In this document: positions 20,783-30,982 of the stretch, piece by piece
Numbering within the stretch: the stretch's first letter is position 1
Layout of the letters: every line of letters starts with the position of its first letter
Source: Paraphoma chrysanthemicola
Lineage: Eukaryota; Ascomycota; Dothideomycetes; Pleosporales; Phaeosphaeriaceae
Assembly (NCBI GenBank): GCA_020744225.1
Contig: JAGMWG010000002.1
Span: 1,178,001-1,242,000, forward strand
Direction: 5' to 3'
DNA length: 64,000 nt
Program-made: the position numbers and the translations under genes
The notes under the pieces: model-generated
What the model was told of the DNA's origin: nothing
What the model saw: the letters and a program-made list of their open reading frames with translations, nothing else
Database searches by the model: none

Positions 20783-21259
20783 AATCGTCGTAACACGCTT
20801 AAGGAGCGCACCAAGAACGGCTCGCGCCCACGAAATGATCTGTCGTCTGAGTGAATGCTCGTGCCTCATTGGTCGACGTTTCATTCCAGCAGCAAACATC
20901 AACCCACCACAACCCGTTCTCTCGGGTCACCGAGACGGTATCTAGCCGAACTCTATTCATTTCGCACCGGTACTCACTTTGGTTCCGCGTTCGCCACTTT
21001 CGATATGACGCATGTGGGAATTGTGGTTGTTCAAACTTGTCTTCTTACACTCCTTCCGCCAGACTTTGACATATCATTAGGTATTTTGCTGCGAATGGAG
21101 TTACTTCTTTTGAGATCATCCCAGTTTCCTTCCTACACTTGTGACAAACAGATGCTTTGAACCTTCACCGTGACGACTCGCCAGCGCCACCGTACCGCGT
21201 ACCACTAGCTCCTTCTCCTTCCCCTTCCATCCCGCCCTACACCGCCAATCCCGACTAAC
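20783..21259. other. Intergenic between convergent genes
   Basis: This 477-bp gap separates two converging 3' ends. I see nothing recognisable. Confidence 0.5.
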
Positions 21260-22314
21260 TTACTCATCCTCCTCACCCGGGCCACTTCCCGGCTCCTCGA
21301 ATCTCTCACATGTCGGCATCCGATAGTAATCCCCTTCTGGACTTTCCCAGAAATCTGTATTCCGCACATAACAAAAGTCCGTCGTTTGGCTCCACCACTC
21401 CGATGCACCTGTCTTATTTGCATTCGTGATGCACTGTAGCCAGACATCTTGATTGAACTCGTATGTTTTCTCGGTTGCGCAGGACATGCGTGGGCAGGAG
21501 CGACATGGCGCGTATTCCTCGCCAACGGTGACGTTGACGAGGTACATTGTGCCTCTGTCGGTAATGGCGGGTGCGGCGCGCTTGTTCACATCACTGGTGC
21601 CATTTGCGTTGTTGTGTTTTTCGATTTCGAGAAGCGGAATTGGGCCGCAGTCGTCGAGATATGCAATGTCTGGCTTGGAGTAGAGATTTTTGCGCGCGAC
21701 GTAGCAGTTGTTTGTAGTCTTGAGCCAGTACCTGATATCTCGTAAGCATACACTCCACCGTATTTCAAAAATTGGTGGCTTACGGATCGTCGATGATTTG
21801 TTGGCCGTACGGGTACCAACAGGTGAGGTCCACATCAGTATCTTCTTTCAGGTACGCGATCGTGTCGCAACTGAGTTCAGGACAAATTCTGCATTCCGTC
21901 TTGTATTTAAGCGTGTTGGATTCAATGGTGAGATCCTGTTCTTCGGATTCGCGACCGCAGTACGCGAGGTCGTTTTCCCCTACAGTATGTTCAGTTCCAC
22001 GTTTCTCCGAAGATGTAGTGTTACATACAGCCCGCCTCGTACTCCCAGACATCGTACTGCGTGACGTAGCAGCCAGCCTCGCTCTTCAACCACAGTCTGT
22101 CGCCCATGATCTTTGTGCCTCGAGTCCAGCATGTTACGTTGAAGTTGTCGCCCTCTTGGTCATAGTAGAGCTTATTGGGACATAACGAGCGTGGGCATGT
22201 CTTGCACTCCGTGTTCACTTCGGCCTGAGTAGTGACATATGGCTTGAAATCGGCAGACACAACCGTAGCCAGTACCAATGTGGTGGAAATGGCCCAAAAC
22301 CAGGGTGCAAGCAT
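21260..22314 (-). CDS. Secreted protein with three Cys-rich repeats
   Basis: Model: complement(join(21260..21731, 21784..21979, 22029..22314)), 317 aa, with introns of 52 and 49 nt. A signal peptide is clear (MLAPWFWAISTTLVLATVVSA). The mature protein is three copies of a module of about 55 residues: C-x2-C-P-x3-C, then a strand-rich segment ending in V-x-[VL]-x-C, then W/Y-[WL] and C-Y-V. Examples are ECKTCPRSLC...NVTCWT...WLKSEAGCYV, ECRICPELSC...DLTCWY...YWLKTTNNCYV and PCRSCPRMSC...WLQCIT...WWSQTTDFCYV. The five cysteines per repeat and the layout recall extracellular SH3-like beta modules, but I cannot name a family. Introns fall between or inside repeats at different points, so the repeats are not simple exon copies. 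The C-terminus is acidic (GPGEEDE). It is probably an extracellular or wall-associated protein. Confidence 0.85.
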
Positions 22315-23079
22315 GTTTAGGATTACCTATAGAAAGGTCGGTGACGAAGCGCACAAGCGAGGATAAGGATGGCAGAAGGAGGCATCAGGCTTGCGGCAAA
22401 GCGGCATGATGAATGATCGCCAAACCCCGGGATGTGATTTTCGGATCGTTGGGATGATCAGAAAGATGGATCGTATCAAATCAATCTATACTTCGACGAT
22501 CCATCTCGTGTTTGCATTTGGAGGGCCCAGTCACTTCGATTCGGCTGCAGAATGCCTGATGATCTTCGGACTCCGAATCTTCGCTGAAAGCAGTAGCTGT
22601 GTAGGATGTTAAGTTATGCTTATTTAGATTCTCCAAGTCTAGACAACAAGATGCCTTATGAAGAGAATAACATACCGTTTTACGAAGTGAAGGTCACAAT
22701 TGCTGAGTACCGCGCCCTGAAGATCAGCGGCCACTCTATGTTCGACCAATCATGGAGCCATATATATATGGCTTACTGCGGGGCGAGCCTGCAAAGCGTT
22801 ATGAGCCGCATATAGTGGGCTGGGCAAATTCAGGCTGAACTCGGAGCCATCAACACCGAGCATTGTGGCCGCAGCGAGTGGGGACAATGTCAATACCAAT
22901 CGATGCAAAATAATGCGAAAAAGAAGTAGTGAAAAGAGTAGACATATAGTAATAAAACTATTAGGAGACTTTTCGACTCAGTATCGCTACTAATGCTTTG
23001 TGCCGAAGACGAGTGCTTCGATGGGCGTTATTGCGATGAACGTCCTCCTTCTCCGCAACTACCTTCGACGACTGACTTC
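22315..23079. other. Intergenic, promoter of the triple-repeat secreted gene
   Basis: This 765-bp gap includes a short AT palindrome at 22756-22773 (AGCCATATATATATGGCT). There is no gene I can support. Confidence 0.5.
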
Positions 23080-23777
23080 TCAGGCATCGAAGCGCTTAGC
23101 CACAGCCGGCTTCGCCCAACTCTTCCAGGTTTCAAATTTGCTGCTCCTTGCCTTGCTGAGATCGAAGATAGCCTGACCCTGCGAACTGTGCTTGGAGACA
23201 GAAGCGGCGGCGTTGGCTCGCTGAGCTGGTGCTTGCGCATTCAGTACCCATCCAAGGCTTGGCGCAGAGTCCGTGGCCTTGAATGTTGTACCATCGCTCT
23301 GGATACACTTCGAGCAAAGGAACGTGTAAGTCCAATGCGTGCTGTTGACGTACGTGCCGTTTGCAATCGGAGTCTGCGTGAAGGTGCCGGCAGCAACAGC
23401 TGGCGACCCGTAATTGCTACGCGTATCGTAAGTATCGCCATGCTAACATCGAGCATTACCGCATGATCACAGACTTACGCTGTCTTTCTGAAGCTGCTCA
23501 CAACGCTTTGTTGATTTGGCCAGGCAACAAACAGCAGCTTGCTAAGCATACCGCCGCCAAATGAAACGCCACTGTAACCTGTACCTTTACCCCCGATTGT
23601 TGCGATGAAATCCGTGTTGCCAGTATTGTTCTGAGGCAGTGCAAGACCAAAAAAGTATCCACTTGTATGCTGGAACGTGTTGAAGGTGATACCGGACTTC
23701 AAATCGGTATACGGTGCCGGACTCTGGGCGAGGGTGACCGTGGCGAAAGCTCCAGTGAGTACGTTGGCGAGCTTCAT
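23080..23777 (-). CDS. Stand-alone cellobiose dehydrogenase-type cytochrome (AA8-like)
   Basis: Model: complement(join(23080..23416, 23479..23777)), 211 aa. A signal peptide (MKLANVLTGAFATVTLAQS) leads into a domain matching the haem b cytochrome of fungal cellobiose dehydrogenases: YTDLKSGITFNTFQ, FFGLALPQ, FIATIGGKGTGYSGVSFGGG, LLFVAWPN and THWTYTFLCSKCI. The Met in GGGML and the His in THW fall where the haem-ligating Met and His are expected; this is by family resemblance, not proof. The flavin dehydrogenase domain and cellulose-binding module of full enzymes are absent; the protein ends with a Lys/Ala-rich tail. Stand-alone AA8 cytochromes are thought to shuttle electrons to extracellular copper oxygenases. 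I chose the CGTAG acceptor at 23417 because it continues the family pattern; an upstream GTTAG also stays open but reads unlike the family. Confidence 0.85.
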
Positions 23778-24860
23778 AGTGATATAGTTGCGTGTTGAAG
23801 TAGGAACGAAGAATCTGCGTTAATTCCTCAGACAGATTGCTAACCTTTACAACCTCTTATACACCACAGTACGGGAGTACCGCCTTTCTTCCAAAGCAAT
23901 ATCTGAAGTGCCGTCTCCGTTCCAAGATGGGTACCCTGCACTGCATCATTTGAACTCATTTTATCGTAACATACCATCTATACCCTCTTAAAAGCGCATG
24001 GTGGCTTGCCGCTCTTGAACCTCGTCTTTATTAGGTATAGATGATTAATCCGGAACGGCTGTCCGTTGATTGGCGACCACGCAGCGGCTCCCCAAATCTG
24101 CGATATAACCACAGACGCAAGTCTGAGATTCTTGCCAAGTACAGTCAAGACTTCGGTACAATTTTGTAATGTAAGTTCACACAAGATTCGGAGTGCCGAA
24201 ATTCTGTGCGCGTCAAAGCCAGCGGCACTAAGGCTCATGGCGAGCCTGCGGGTGTACTCGAACTAGCCCTCGAAGCAAGTGCACGCTTAAGAAGAGACTG
24301 GTAGTTGCCTTCTGCGTAATGTCACAGATGCGGAGTTGTGAGTGACTGGAACACATCGCGTCAAATTACATATTCAAACTCACAGAGCAGCGTTCAGGCG
24401 TAGTGAAAGCTAAGAACTAGTGTAAAGGAAGGCGCGTTCGTGTTTCGGAACGAAATTGGACGAAGGAGACAAGTTAGCGAACCCGCGAAACGTTTCCTAT
24501 AGAACTCGTTCTGAAAGCGATTCCCATCTGAGCTTAGCTCCTCACGTGCGTCAGACAATCCCCGCACGGACCGCCGTGCGGACGGAAACGACAGTAAGAA
24601 GTCGTGTATGGTACCACAACAACCCATATTTCCAACTCTACCGGTGGATCAGCCTGTTCTTTGAGCCTATGCTATCACGTTCTGCTGTGTGCTCCAGCAT
24701 CGATGCCTGCTGTTACCGGAGTTCGAGGATCAGTCAGCAATGTACCGCGCCTTGAACCGACCAACGCGATCCGGTCGGCGAACATCAGTCAGTGCATGTA
24801 AATGACAACAAATAGAGCATTTGAAAAACTCTGAGTGCATGGTCGAATGCGTGGCCTAAT
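23778..24860. other. Intergenic between divergently transcribed genes
   Basis: These 1.08 kb are shared upstream sequence of the secreted cytochrome (minus strand) and the HET gene (plus strand). The only structure I noticed is the 8-bp inverted repeat at 24562-24581. Confidence 0.5.
24562..24581. promoter_or_regulatory. GC-rich inverted repeat upstream of the HET gene
   Basis: CCGCACGG-ACCG-CCGTGCGG is a perfect 8-bp inverted repeat with a 4-nt loop, about 280 bp before the HET start codon. It could be a regulator site or a cruciform. There is no direct evidence of function. Confidence 0.35.
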
Positions 24861-27086
24861 ATGGCTGCACCGACATCTTCCGCGCCTTCCCCAGATGTTC
24901 TCCCCTCTACATACTTGCAGGAACGCTCTCGAGCTACCAGCTTGGTGGAGGATCTAGCAATGAACGACATGTCTCAGCACCAACATACGCCACTGAAAAA
25001 CGATATTAGTGGCATCAGACTTCTGGAGATACTTTCTGGACCGAGTTATGAGCCCATCAGATGCCGACTTTCGCAGCATGATCTCGATGACCTTCCTTCC
25101 TACATCGCACTATCGTACACGTGGGAGCAAGGTCAGCAGAAGAGTATCGTTTGCGATGAGATGTGTCTTGACATCGGCGATAATCTCTGGCAGTTCTTGC
25201 TTGAATATCGAAAGAAGCGAGTCATTCAAGAAAATGAGGCGAGGGAGCAAAAAAGTGACACGTCCTTCTTGTGGATAGATGCCATTTGCATCGACCAGAG
25301 CAATTTAATGGAACGTAACCAACAGGTGGCTCAGATGCGCATGGTGTATACAAAAGCCCATTCCGTTATTGTCTGGCTTGGGCTTGCTTGTGAGCATGAG
25401 GAGCTTGCTTTTCTCCTGACAAGGCATCCGGATCTGCTTGAGCATAGCAAATTTCAAGCCTCACTTCTGAGCCTTCTCCGTAAGCCCTATTTCACTCGCG
25501 TATGGGTAAGCTACTTCGTGCCCATGCGCGTACTTTTACTGAATTCAGCACAGGTAGTTCAAGAGTTTGTACTCGCCAAGTCTGTCGACTTTTGGTGCGG
25601 CCAGCTGATTGGAAATGCTCTTGCTTTCGAGAAGGTTTGGTATGAAGACCGAGATCTGCCCGGCTTACCGGAGCTTTCCAAGGCTCTTCAGCAAACATCA
25701 GCATGGCCGCTGTTCTCATACAGGAGAAACTTCTGGAGCTCAGATGTCGACACAAAAAAACGGTCGGAATCTTTTCATTTGCGCAATCTTCTGTTCTCCT
25801 TCTCTGCCTCGCGAAGCAGTGAAGCATACGACACAGTCTATGGTTTTCTAGGCATCGCATTACAAGAGCCTGACGCCACACACTCTATACAACCGGACTA
25901 CTCGAAGCCTGCTGTGGAACTACTGGCTGATGTTCTACGAGATCAATGTTGCCGCTCTGGTACGTCAAGCACCAGTAGCGATTATGATTTGATGGTCTTC
26001 CTACTTTCACGCCTACGTGTTTCACGTGTCGAGTTCGCGAAGTACTTGATGAGATGTTCGACCCATCTCGAGGAGCACCTTTTCGTTCTTGCAGTTTCTG
26101 AATTCATTATTGCAACTGTCTTCGTCGTGGACCAGATCGGACTCATTGGCTCGTACGAGCACATCACGGAACTCTCTCCTGGAAATGCAAAGTCCGCGAT
26201 GGTGAGATCCTCGGTGCGCGTTTATCCAACAAAGCTGCCGAGGTGGGTATCACACGCAGATATACGCGGGCTTAGCTTGGCTCTTACGGATCCCGAGACT
26301 ATGATAGGTCTTGAGTTAAATAAACGCGGTCGTGGTGAGCCTGTACTACAAGCTTTGATCCATAGATCGACAGATGTGCTTCTACGTGGGATCTGCTGCT
26401 CCACCACTGAGCAAAGTGCAGTGGAACAGCAACAGTGGTCAGCATCTGCTCAGCTAGATGGCGAACAGACGGAGCGAGAGCTCCAACAGATTATCTCACA
26501 ATCTGTTTCTCGCACTTCAGAGAAATACCGGGTGGCGCGCCATGCTGCCACTGCTCGGGAGAGAAGATATCGTCACGGGACGTACGCTGCCTTCATTGGT
26601 AGCGATGGAGACATAGGAAATAATCTGGCTGGTGTCCTTTGTGATGAGAGTAATTTTGGAAGTGGGCCAAGAGAAAAAGATGCCATTTGTGTATTCGCTT
26701 CGAAGGGCGCTCCTAATAAGGCGTTCATTATGAGTCGAGTGACGACCAGCCGGCATCTGATCAAAGGCGCGGCGATTGTCATAGACCCAAAACCTGAATT
26801 TGGGTCGGAAAGGCGCGTACAGTCGTTCCAGAACATATTGCGCAAAGGCGAGACTCAGAGTCCAAGACCAAGGAAGACTCTGTGCCCATCACCAGAGACC
26901 CCCTATCAGAAGTTCTGCTTCCATTGCAATCTCACAGACCTTTTGGAGCTCAGCAGATGCGGAATTTTGAACGCATCCCAGATGGACCATATACTGGAGC
27001 AATCGTTGTTGGGCAACGACCAAGATCAAGTCCACAAATGCAGCCTAGGCACAGGGCAGCTTCCAAGCCTGGAATTTGCAAAGTGA
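24861..27086 (+). CDS. HET-domain (heterokaryon incompatibility) protein
   Basis: Model: join(24861..25505, 25554..27086), 725 aa. The frame is open without splicing, but 25506-25553 has GTAAGC...TTCAGCACAG ends and encodes residues unlike the family. Removing this 48-nt intron gives YFTRVWVVQEFVLAKSVDFWCG, the standard HET-domain sequence. The HET domain spans about residues 80-220, with YIALSYTWEQ, FLWIDAICIDQSN, ERNQQVAQMRMVY and VIVWLG. A long C-terminal region follows, with SSEAYDTVYGFLGIALQEPD and VQPDY-like SIQPDYSKPAVELL. HET proteins trigger growth arrest or cell death after non-self recognition, and many are of unknown partner. There is no membrane segment. This is the best preserved of three HET loci here and is related to the pseudogene at 51187-52482. 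Confidence 0.9.
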   Translation: MAAPTSSAPSPDVLPSTYLQERSRATSLVEDLAMNDMSQHQHTPLKNDISGIRLLEILSGPSYEPIRCRLSQHDLDDLPSYIALSYTWEQGQQKSIVCDEMCLDIGDNLWQFLLEYRKKRVIQENEAREQKSDTSFLWIDAICIDQSNLMERNQQVAQMRMVYTKAHSVIVWLGLACEHEELAFLLTRHPDLLEHSKFQASLLSLLRKPYFTRVWVSYFVPMRVLLLNSAQVVQEFVLAKSVDFWCGQLIGNALAFEKVWYEDRDLPGLPELSKALQQTSAWPLFSYRRNFWSSDVDTKKRSESFHLRNLLFSFSASRSSEAYDTVYGFLGIALQEPDATHSIQPDYSKPAVELLADVLRDQCCRSGTSSTSSDYDLMVFLLSRLRVSRVEFAKYLMRCSTHLEEHLFVLAVSEFIIATVFVVDQIGLIGSYEHITELSPGNAKSAMVRSSVRVYPTKLPRWVSHADIRGLSLALTDPETMIGLELNKRGRGEPVLQALIHRSTDVLLRGICCSTTEQSAVEQQQWSASAQLDGEQTERELQQIISQSVSRTSEKYRVARHAATARERRYRHGTYAAFIGSDGDIGNNLAGVLCDESNFGSGPREKDAICVFASKGAPNKAFIMSRVTTSRHLIKGAAIVIDPKPEFGSERRVQSFQNILRKGETQSPRPRKTLCPSPETPYQKFCFHCNLTDLLELSRCGILNASQMDHILEQSLLGNDQDQVHKCSLGTGQLPSLEFAK

Positions 27087-27239
27087 TTTAGATGCTCGTG
27101 TTATCCGTGTCCTATTTCAAGTTCCAACACCACGACCCCACGGTTCTTAGTAGTCTCAAAGTACGATCTAAGAACCTTGCTAGGAAGACGAGGGAGTTCT
27201 CGGACTATTGTTCTGCTCCAAAATATTCGGTGATGCTAC

Positions 27240-28335
27240 TCAAAGCCTGAGCAGAGCTCCTTTACAACCTCTCGCAAGCTGCAGTCTCCATAGCTTATGC
27301 TCATTCAGAAGGAATACTTGTCCATCTCTTCCAAAGCAAAAGTTTGCAATACCACCCTCAAGCACCACTTTGGCCAGCAGCACGCCTCCCGGTGACCAGA
27401 TATTCAGCCCATCACCGCAACCGCAGTACACATTGCCTTCCATATCGCATTTAATACCGTCTGGGATGCCCGTATCGGCAAGTGCGAAGAGTCGACGATT
27501 GGCGAGAAAGGGCTGTCCAGAATATGTAGCGACGTCAAAGGCGTATCTGATTTGCGACAGCTCGTTAGTCTGGCTGGCCAGTACAACCTCAAAGCAATGA
27601 TGGAGTGATTGCATACATGCTGGATGCCCTCATATCATCAACCGATCCATCTCCGTGGATCCAGTCTGTGTCCGTGATATACACTATCTTTTCATCAGGA
27701 CTGAAGCAGATCCCGTTTGGTCTGCCAAACCCATCCGCTATGGCGCGAATGCCACCCGTGGCAGGATTGTAGCGATAGACCTGATTCGGTAGTCGGGGAC
27801 GTGGCCGAATACCTTGTTCCCAGCCGTAGATTGGGTCCGTGAACCAGATGGTACCATCCGAGTGCACGACGACGTCGTTTGGCGAATTGAAAGGACGACC
27901 ATGGAATGACGAGACGAGCAACTCAGCCTCGTGCTTATCATTGTCAGCGTTCACATTATTGGATCGCTTTAACGGCATGTACGCTATCCCGCCTGGCTCA
28001 TCGAGTGTCCCTTGTGCGCAGAACAGAATACCATCCTTGTAGTTTACGCCTCCGTTAGGCATAGGCACACTCTTTGCCTCTATCCTTGAGCATTTCACTT
28101 CTTTGCTGTTAGGACTTGAAGGCAACTGGATGCGAGAAATGTGGATGTGGGATTTCCCAGTCGACGGATGAGGATACTGGTTGCTGGTGATGTATAGTGC
28201 ATTGTGCTCCGGTATGAAGACGCCTGCCTCGTGCGCGAACGGGCATTGATCGTCTTTTAACAATACCTCGAGCTTCGCATCGGCGCTCAGTATCTTTTCC
28301 GCGGCTTCATCGACGATGTATATCGAGGGAGGCAT
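27240..28335 (-). CDS. SMP-30/gluconolactonase-type lactonohydrolase
   Basis: Model: complement(join(27240..27546, 27617..28335)), 341 aa, with one 70-nt intron (GTATGC...AATCAG). The frame reads upstream to a TTG, but the first ATG gives MPPSIYIVDEAAE. It is a six-bladed beta-propeller of the SMP-30/gluconolactonase/LRE family, which opens sugar lactones using a bound divalent metal. Family motifs are FAHEAGVFIPEHNALYITSN, NGGVNYKDGILFCAQG, RPFNSPNDVVVHSDGTIWFT with DPIYGWEQG, YNPATGGIRAIADGFGRPNG, IYITDTDW-type VYITDTDWIHGDGS and PDGIKCDMEGNVYCGCGDG. Glu, Asn and Asp of these segments fit the metal-site positions known in the family. There is no signal peptide, so it is probably cytosolic. 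It is transcribed divergently from a sugar transporter, so a joint role in uptake and use of a sugar or sugar acid is likely. Confidence 0.9.
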
Positions 28336-28492
28336 GGCGGCTGTTTCGATTTGCAGGACCCAGAACAACGATGCTGGTAGACTGTCAATCGATCTTCGAT
28401 AGAGTCACAGCTGAAGTGCGGCATACGACCCGGTGTTTGAGAATCGGAGGCGGTTTTTGATTCACTCGCCGACCGTCACGGCTGTACGTCGT

Positions 28493-28504
28493 CGGTCCGG
28501 ACCG
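28493..28504. promoter_or_regulatory. CGG-N6-CCG inverted repeat
   Basis: CGGTCCGGACCG is a perfect 12-nt palindrome. An inverted CGG pair with a six-base spacer is a known type of Zn2Cys6 dimer site (Ppr1-like spacing). It lies about 160 bp from the lactonase start. Binding is inference. Confidence 0.45.
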
Positions 28505-28821
28505 GCTTTTGAATCGAGCCGTATTCAGGTTCTTTCGTTGCGCTATGCTAGGGTATACGGGCGTGACGGCGAAGAGGCGTTCGAGGCTTCGCCGGCGCTA
28601 TTTTCGGCGTTATCATGGTACATCGGTGGTACCAAACGACCAGTAGCTGGCCCTGGACCTCGGAACCCCCGAACCCAGCGCTCGTGGACACCAGAAAGCT
28701 TAGGCCGATCATTGTCTTGGCCACGCGTCCTACCTAAGTCGCTGGTCCATGCCACAAGTCTGCCAAATGCCCGACTTGTTCCAGCTGTTTGAACCAGATC
28801 CCGCGGGATATGTAGAAGCTT

Positions 28822-28841
28822 GCCGACCCCATGGGGTCGGC
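28822..28841. promoter_or_regulatory. 20-nt perfect palindrome upstream of the sugar transporter
   Basis: GCCGACCCCATGGGGTCGGC reads the same on both strands over all 20 bases. It lies about 140 bp before the transporter ATG and contains CCG and CGG at its ends, as an everted pair. A dimeric regulator site is the simplest reading. Confidence 0.5.
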
Positions 28842-28982
28842 CCCGCAAACTTGTCACACAAGTCCAGCATCTTCAAGTAGCCACTTTTGAGAGAGTACAT
28901 ATAATGGACTTTGCCCTGCAACAGCACCGCCTTGTCAGCACTGCATACGCGACAAAACGAACCCATTTCTAAATCTTTCGTC

Positions 28983-30655
28983 ATGCCGGAACTCAGAGGA
29001 AGAGCGCTTATGCTCACAATCAGTCTTCTCACTTCTCTGGGCTTCATGCTCATCGGCTATGACAATGGCCTCATGGGTGGTCTTGTTGGTGCGCCAGCCT
29101 TCAACAAAACTTTCGACAGACCCTCAGCAGACATGATCGGAACCATTGTAGCTATCTTTGAAAGTATGTGACTGTTCGCATTTGCGAAGTGCATGAACTG
29201 ACGGAACGGTACAGTCGGGTGTTTCATCGGTGCAATGGCAACGGCGGTCGTTGGAGAAAGGCTCGGTCGTCGCAAGAGCGTTGCAATCGGCGCAGTCATA
29301 AGCATGATTGGTGCTATCCTCCAAGCCTCTGCTTTTGGAAGAGCGCATCTTATCGTTGGCCGCATTGTATCTGGAGTTGGACTGGGTATCATCAATTCCA
29401 CTGTGCCAGTCATGCAAGCTGAATTCAGTCCGAAGGCCAGCCGCGGTATCTACGTCTGCGCGCAACTCTCTACACTGAACTTCGGTATCCTGCTTGTGTA
29501 CTGGATAGATTATGGCTTCGTTTCGCACACTTCAAGCTACGCGTGGAGGATCCCGACCATCCTTCAGTGCATCATTCTCTTCGCCATTCTTGGCCTGTTG
29601 ACTGTCATCCCGGAGACACCAAGATGGCTGGCATCGCACGATCGTCCTGATGAGTGCTTGCAGGTTCTCGCACGCGTGGCTGGTACATCTGAAGATGATA
29701 CTGAGGTCCAGAGGCTGCATACTATCATTACCGAGACCGTCGCATTCGAGGCGTCGCGACAGGCAGGCTGGAAGGACATCATCAAGAGCGACCCGATCAA
29801 ATCCAGACGGCGTTTTTTCATCGCCTGTGGTATCCAGATGTTCCAACAGTTGGGTGGCATCAATGCCATCATCTGTGAGTTTGGTCTCTCTTCGCTGAGG
29901 TATATGCTGACCATGATCAGATTACTCGGGCACATTGTTTGAAAAGAGCATCGGCTTCGACACACATATGGCCTCCTTGATGAGTGGCTTCCTACAAACC
30001 TGGTTCTTTGTCGCATCCTTCATCCCATGGTTCCTCATCGATCGCATCGGACGGCGTCCACTGCTACTCTCTATGATCAGTCTCATGGCTGCCGTCATGG
30101 CCGTCCAAGCCGCGCTTATCTACCAAGTGCAATACAACACCGCATCAGCTGCAGGAGCAGGCATCGCTGCAGCCGCCATGCTTTTCGTCTTCCAGGGCGC
30201 ATTCACGATTGGCTTTCAAGCCACAGTCTGGGTATACCCGTGAGTAGTTGCTCGCGGAAGTTGGCAACGTTCTAGCACTCATGCACGATAGATCTGAGAT
30301 TCTTCCTCTTCGCTTGCGTCAACGCGGTTCGGCTATCTCGACCGCTGCCAACTGGATCTGCAACTACGTAAGCCTTGCTACTTTTCACTGCGTCGCCACA
30401 TGATGAAACTAACAACGCGTCCAGATCATTGTCCAAATCACACCAGCCGCCATCAACAACATCGGTTGGCGCACGTACATCATCTTTGCCGTTCTCAACG
30501 CGCTCTGGGTGCCTATAATTTTCTTCTTCTTCCCCGAAACCAAGGGCCTTGAGCTTGAAGACGTTGATCGCTTGTTCTCTGGTGAGGTTGGTCGCAGCGA
30601 TTTGTTGGACAAGGCTGGTGATGAGGAGCGCGTGGAGAATGTGGCGAAAGCGTAG
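28983..30655 (+). CDS. MFS sugar transporter
   Basis: Model: join(28983..29163, 29215..29874, 29921..30239, 30292..30367, 30425..30655), 488 aa, with four introns of 46-57 nt and a consistent frame throughout. The N-terminus MPELRGRALMLTISLLTSLGF leads straight into TM1 with GYDNGLMGGLVGAPAF. Sugar-porter hallmarks are GERLGRRKS in the loop after TM2, VGRIVSGVGLGIINSTVPV with QAEFSPKASRG, PETPRWLASHDR, QMFQQLGGINAIIYYSGTLF, DRIGRRPLLL, SEILPLRLRQRGSAISTAAN and PETKGLELEDVDRLF. It has twelve membrane helices and is a plasma-membrane proton symporter or facilitator for a hexose, pentose or sugar acid; the exact substrate is not readable. The frame extends upstream of this ATG, but the family has a short N-terminus and 28983 is the first ATG. 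Confidence 0.93.
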
Positions 30656-30982
30656 CGGATTCGCAAAACGCACTTCAATATTCACGGTGTAAGCCCACCA
30701 ATGCATACGGTGGTGAGCAAATGAGTCATTTCGGCAATCGTGCAGCCTGGCCGCAGGTTGAAGGAAATGCGTATGCAGCTTGGTTTTGCAGAACTGTGTC
30801 GCTAATCTATCACGATGGTCATCATAATTGTGTCAAACAAGTAATTCATATCGTTGGCTATGGCAATGCATGATGAACCATAAATCTGCAGCCCACGCTG
30901 CCCTTATTCAATTTACATTGTTGGTCGAAGCATTTACCAGAAGGAACAGTCGGAGAATATTGTCCTCATCGAAGGCTGTGCA
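30656..30982. other. Intergenic between convergent genes
   Basis: This 327-bp gap lies between the 3' ends of the sugar transporter and the HET gene. I see nothing in it. Confidence 0.5.

Larger units (their letters stand above)
28336..28982. promoter_or_regulatory. Bidirectional promoter between lactonase and sugar transporter
   Basis: These 647 bp separate the two start codons. They contain the palindromes listed separately at 28493-28504 and 28822-28841, and no gene. The arrangement suggests shared control, perhaps by a Zn2Cys6 factor. Confidence 0.6.

Noticed and set aside
22756..22773. 18-nt AT palindrome AGCCATATATATATGGCT
   Set aside because: It is mostly an AT run, which gives such symmetry easily; there is no clear promoter position.
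23417..23478. Alternative acceptor GTTAG in the AA8-like gene
   Set aside because: It keeps a frame open but replaces the family-like residues after the junction; CGTAG at 23417 fits better.
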